Below, piece after piece: positions 6,207 through 6,622 of a DNA stretch of 6,622 nt (within the stretch, counting starts at the first letter, position 1; the number at the start of each line of letters is the position of its first letter). Position numbers and translations under genes: made by a program. Under the pieces are notes generated by a model, which had not been told where the DNA came from, did not search any database, and worked only from the letters and a program-made list of their open reading frames with translations. The stretch lies in contig JAGLYT010000092.1 of NCBI GenBank assembly GCA_023132075.1, forward strand, positions 1 to 6,622, read 5' to 3'. This stretch comes from JAGLHV01 sp023132075 [NCBI: bacterium] (GTDB lineage: Bacteria > CBDUZB01 > JAGLHV01).

Positions 6207-6378
6207 CTTAATTAGTATTATCAAAAAATACGCATAGAAACTGCCTAACAAAATTACAACTATCTCTTTATACAATAGTCACAAATAGTTATATACTCAC
6301 TCCGTTCGTGTCATACATTGTCATAAACTATGTTTGGTTACTTTTTCAAACTCCCAACTTTTCCAAATCTTATGTCTG

Positions 6379-6500
6379 TTGTCTTTGTTCCGTTGTCTAT
6401 GGACTATCGACTGCTGGAGCAGAGCGAAAGCCTGTCCACCAGTTAGTAAGGTGGGTCTCGACAATCCGTAAGGCGGATGGACTATGGACTATTTTTTTTT
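6379..6500. repeat. GC-richer island of small hairpins and short repeats
   Basis: This non-coding island sits in AT-rich DNA. GGACTAT occurs three times (6401-6407, 6479-6485, 6486-6492). Hairpins include CTGC/GCAG (6411-6422), CCACC/GGTGG (6436-6454) and ATCCG/CGGAT (6464-6478). GTCC (6434-6437) can also pair with GGAC (6479-6482) to enclose the last two. Nine T follow at 6492-6500. It could be an intergenic repeat element found elsewhere in the genome, or the 3' end of a + strand small RNA with its terminator. I recognise no known RNA family. Confidence 0.45.
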
Positions 6501-6622
6501 GCGTGCCCAAGGGGTAAAATTATGTGTCTAGAAAAAAATATCTTTTGCCTTTATTTTTAGTCTTTTTCTTTTACCTTTATGCCTTTTTCTTTAATCCTTT
6601 AACCAATCTAAACCAATATAAC
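6501..6622. other. AT-rich non-coding end of window
   Basis: Long pyrimidine-rich runs on the + strand (CTTT-type) and stops in all frames; I see no gene. It may hold upstream sequences of the minus-strand operon, but no well-spaced promoter could be picked between 6192 and 6622. Confidence 0.35.

Noticed and set aside
6192-6275. 28-residue hydrophobic N-terminal extension of the nucleotidyltransferase
   Set aside because: The family begins at the MKAMIMAAG motif, and a strong ribosome binding site lies directly before that ATG, so the extension is upstream untranslated DNA.
6308-6517. 69-codon + strand frame across the hairpin island
   Set aside because: It runs through hairpins, repeats and the poly-T tract, has no ribosome binding site, and its product resembles no protein.

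Overview
The window reads as part of the chromosome of an uncultured, Gram-negative-type bacterium with an AT-rich genome. The left two thirds (1-4025) encode large, beta-strand-rich exported proteins on the + strand: the end of a right-handed beta-helix protein, a beta-solenoid protein with a Sec-type signal peptide, and a protein with a tail-fibre-like stalk ending in a peptidase S74 (endosialidase chaperone) domain. This style is common in candidate phyla such as Omnitrophota, Elusimicrobiota and related lineages. That placement is an impression from protein style, not a demonstrated assignment.

Layout: 1-828 is the 3' part of the beta-helix gene. 829-1176 is mostly non-coding, with a promoter and a possible 40-codon gene. 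1177-2211 is the beta-solenoid gene. 2212-2321 is a promoter/leader nearly identical to the one after the first gene. 2322-4025 is the S74 gene. 4061-4184 is the decayed remnant of a third copy of a shared C-terminal domain. 4231-6191 is a minus-strand gene pair: a sugar-phosphate nucleotidyltransferase, followed with a 4-base overlap by ornithine carbamoyltransferase (argF). 6192-6622 has no convincing gene but holds a GC-richer island of small hairpins and short repeats.

The main result is a duplicated module. The first two surface proteins have unrelated N-terminal parts but end in the same ~149-residue domain (about 28 substitutions, no gaps, three invariant cysteines). The repeat continues past the stop codon through a terminator-like hairpin, a promoter (TTGATT, 17 bp, TATAAT) and a Shine-Dalgarno leader, up to the next start codon. 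The 78 bases after the stop differ at only 3 positions, fewer than the coding part. A third, internally deleted copy of the domain lies just after the S74 gene. This suggests a shuffling 'C-terminal domain + terminator + promoter' cassette serving a family of surface proteins, with the shared domain possibly acting as an anchoring or sorting signal (inference).

The S74 protein carries what looks like a twin-arginine (Tat) export signal, whereas the neighbouring solenoid protein has an ordinary Sec signal. A fibre that trimerises and self-cleaves with the help of its own C-terminal chaperone could plausibly be exported already folded. The minus-strand pair is housekeeping: nucleotide-sugar supply and arginine biosynthesis.
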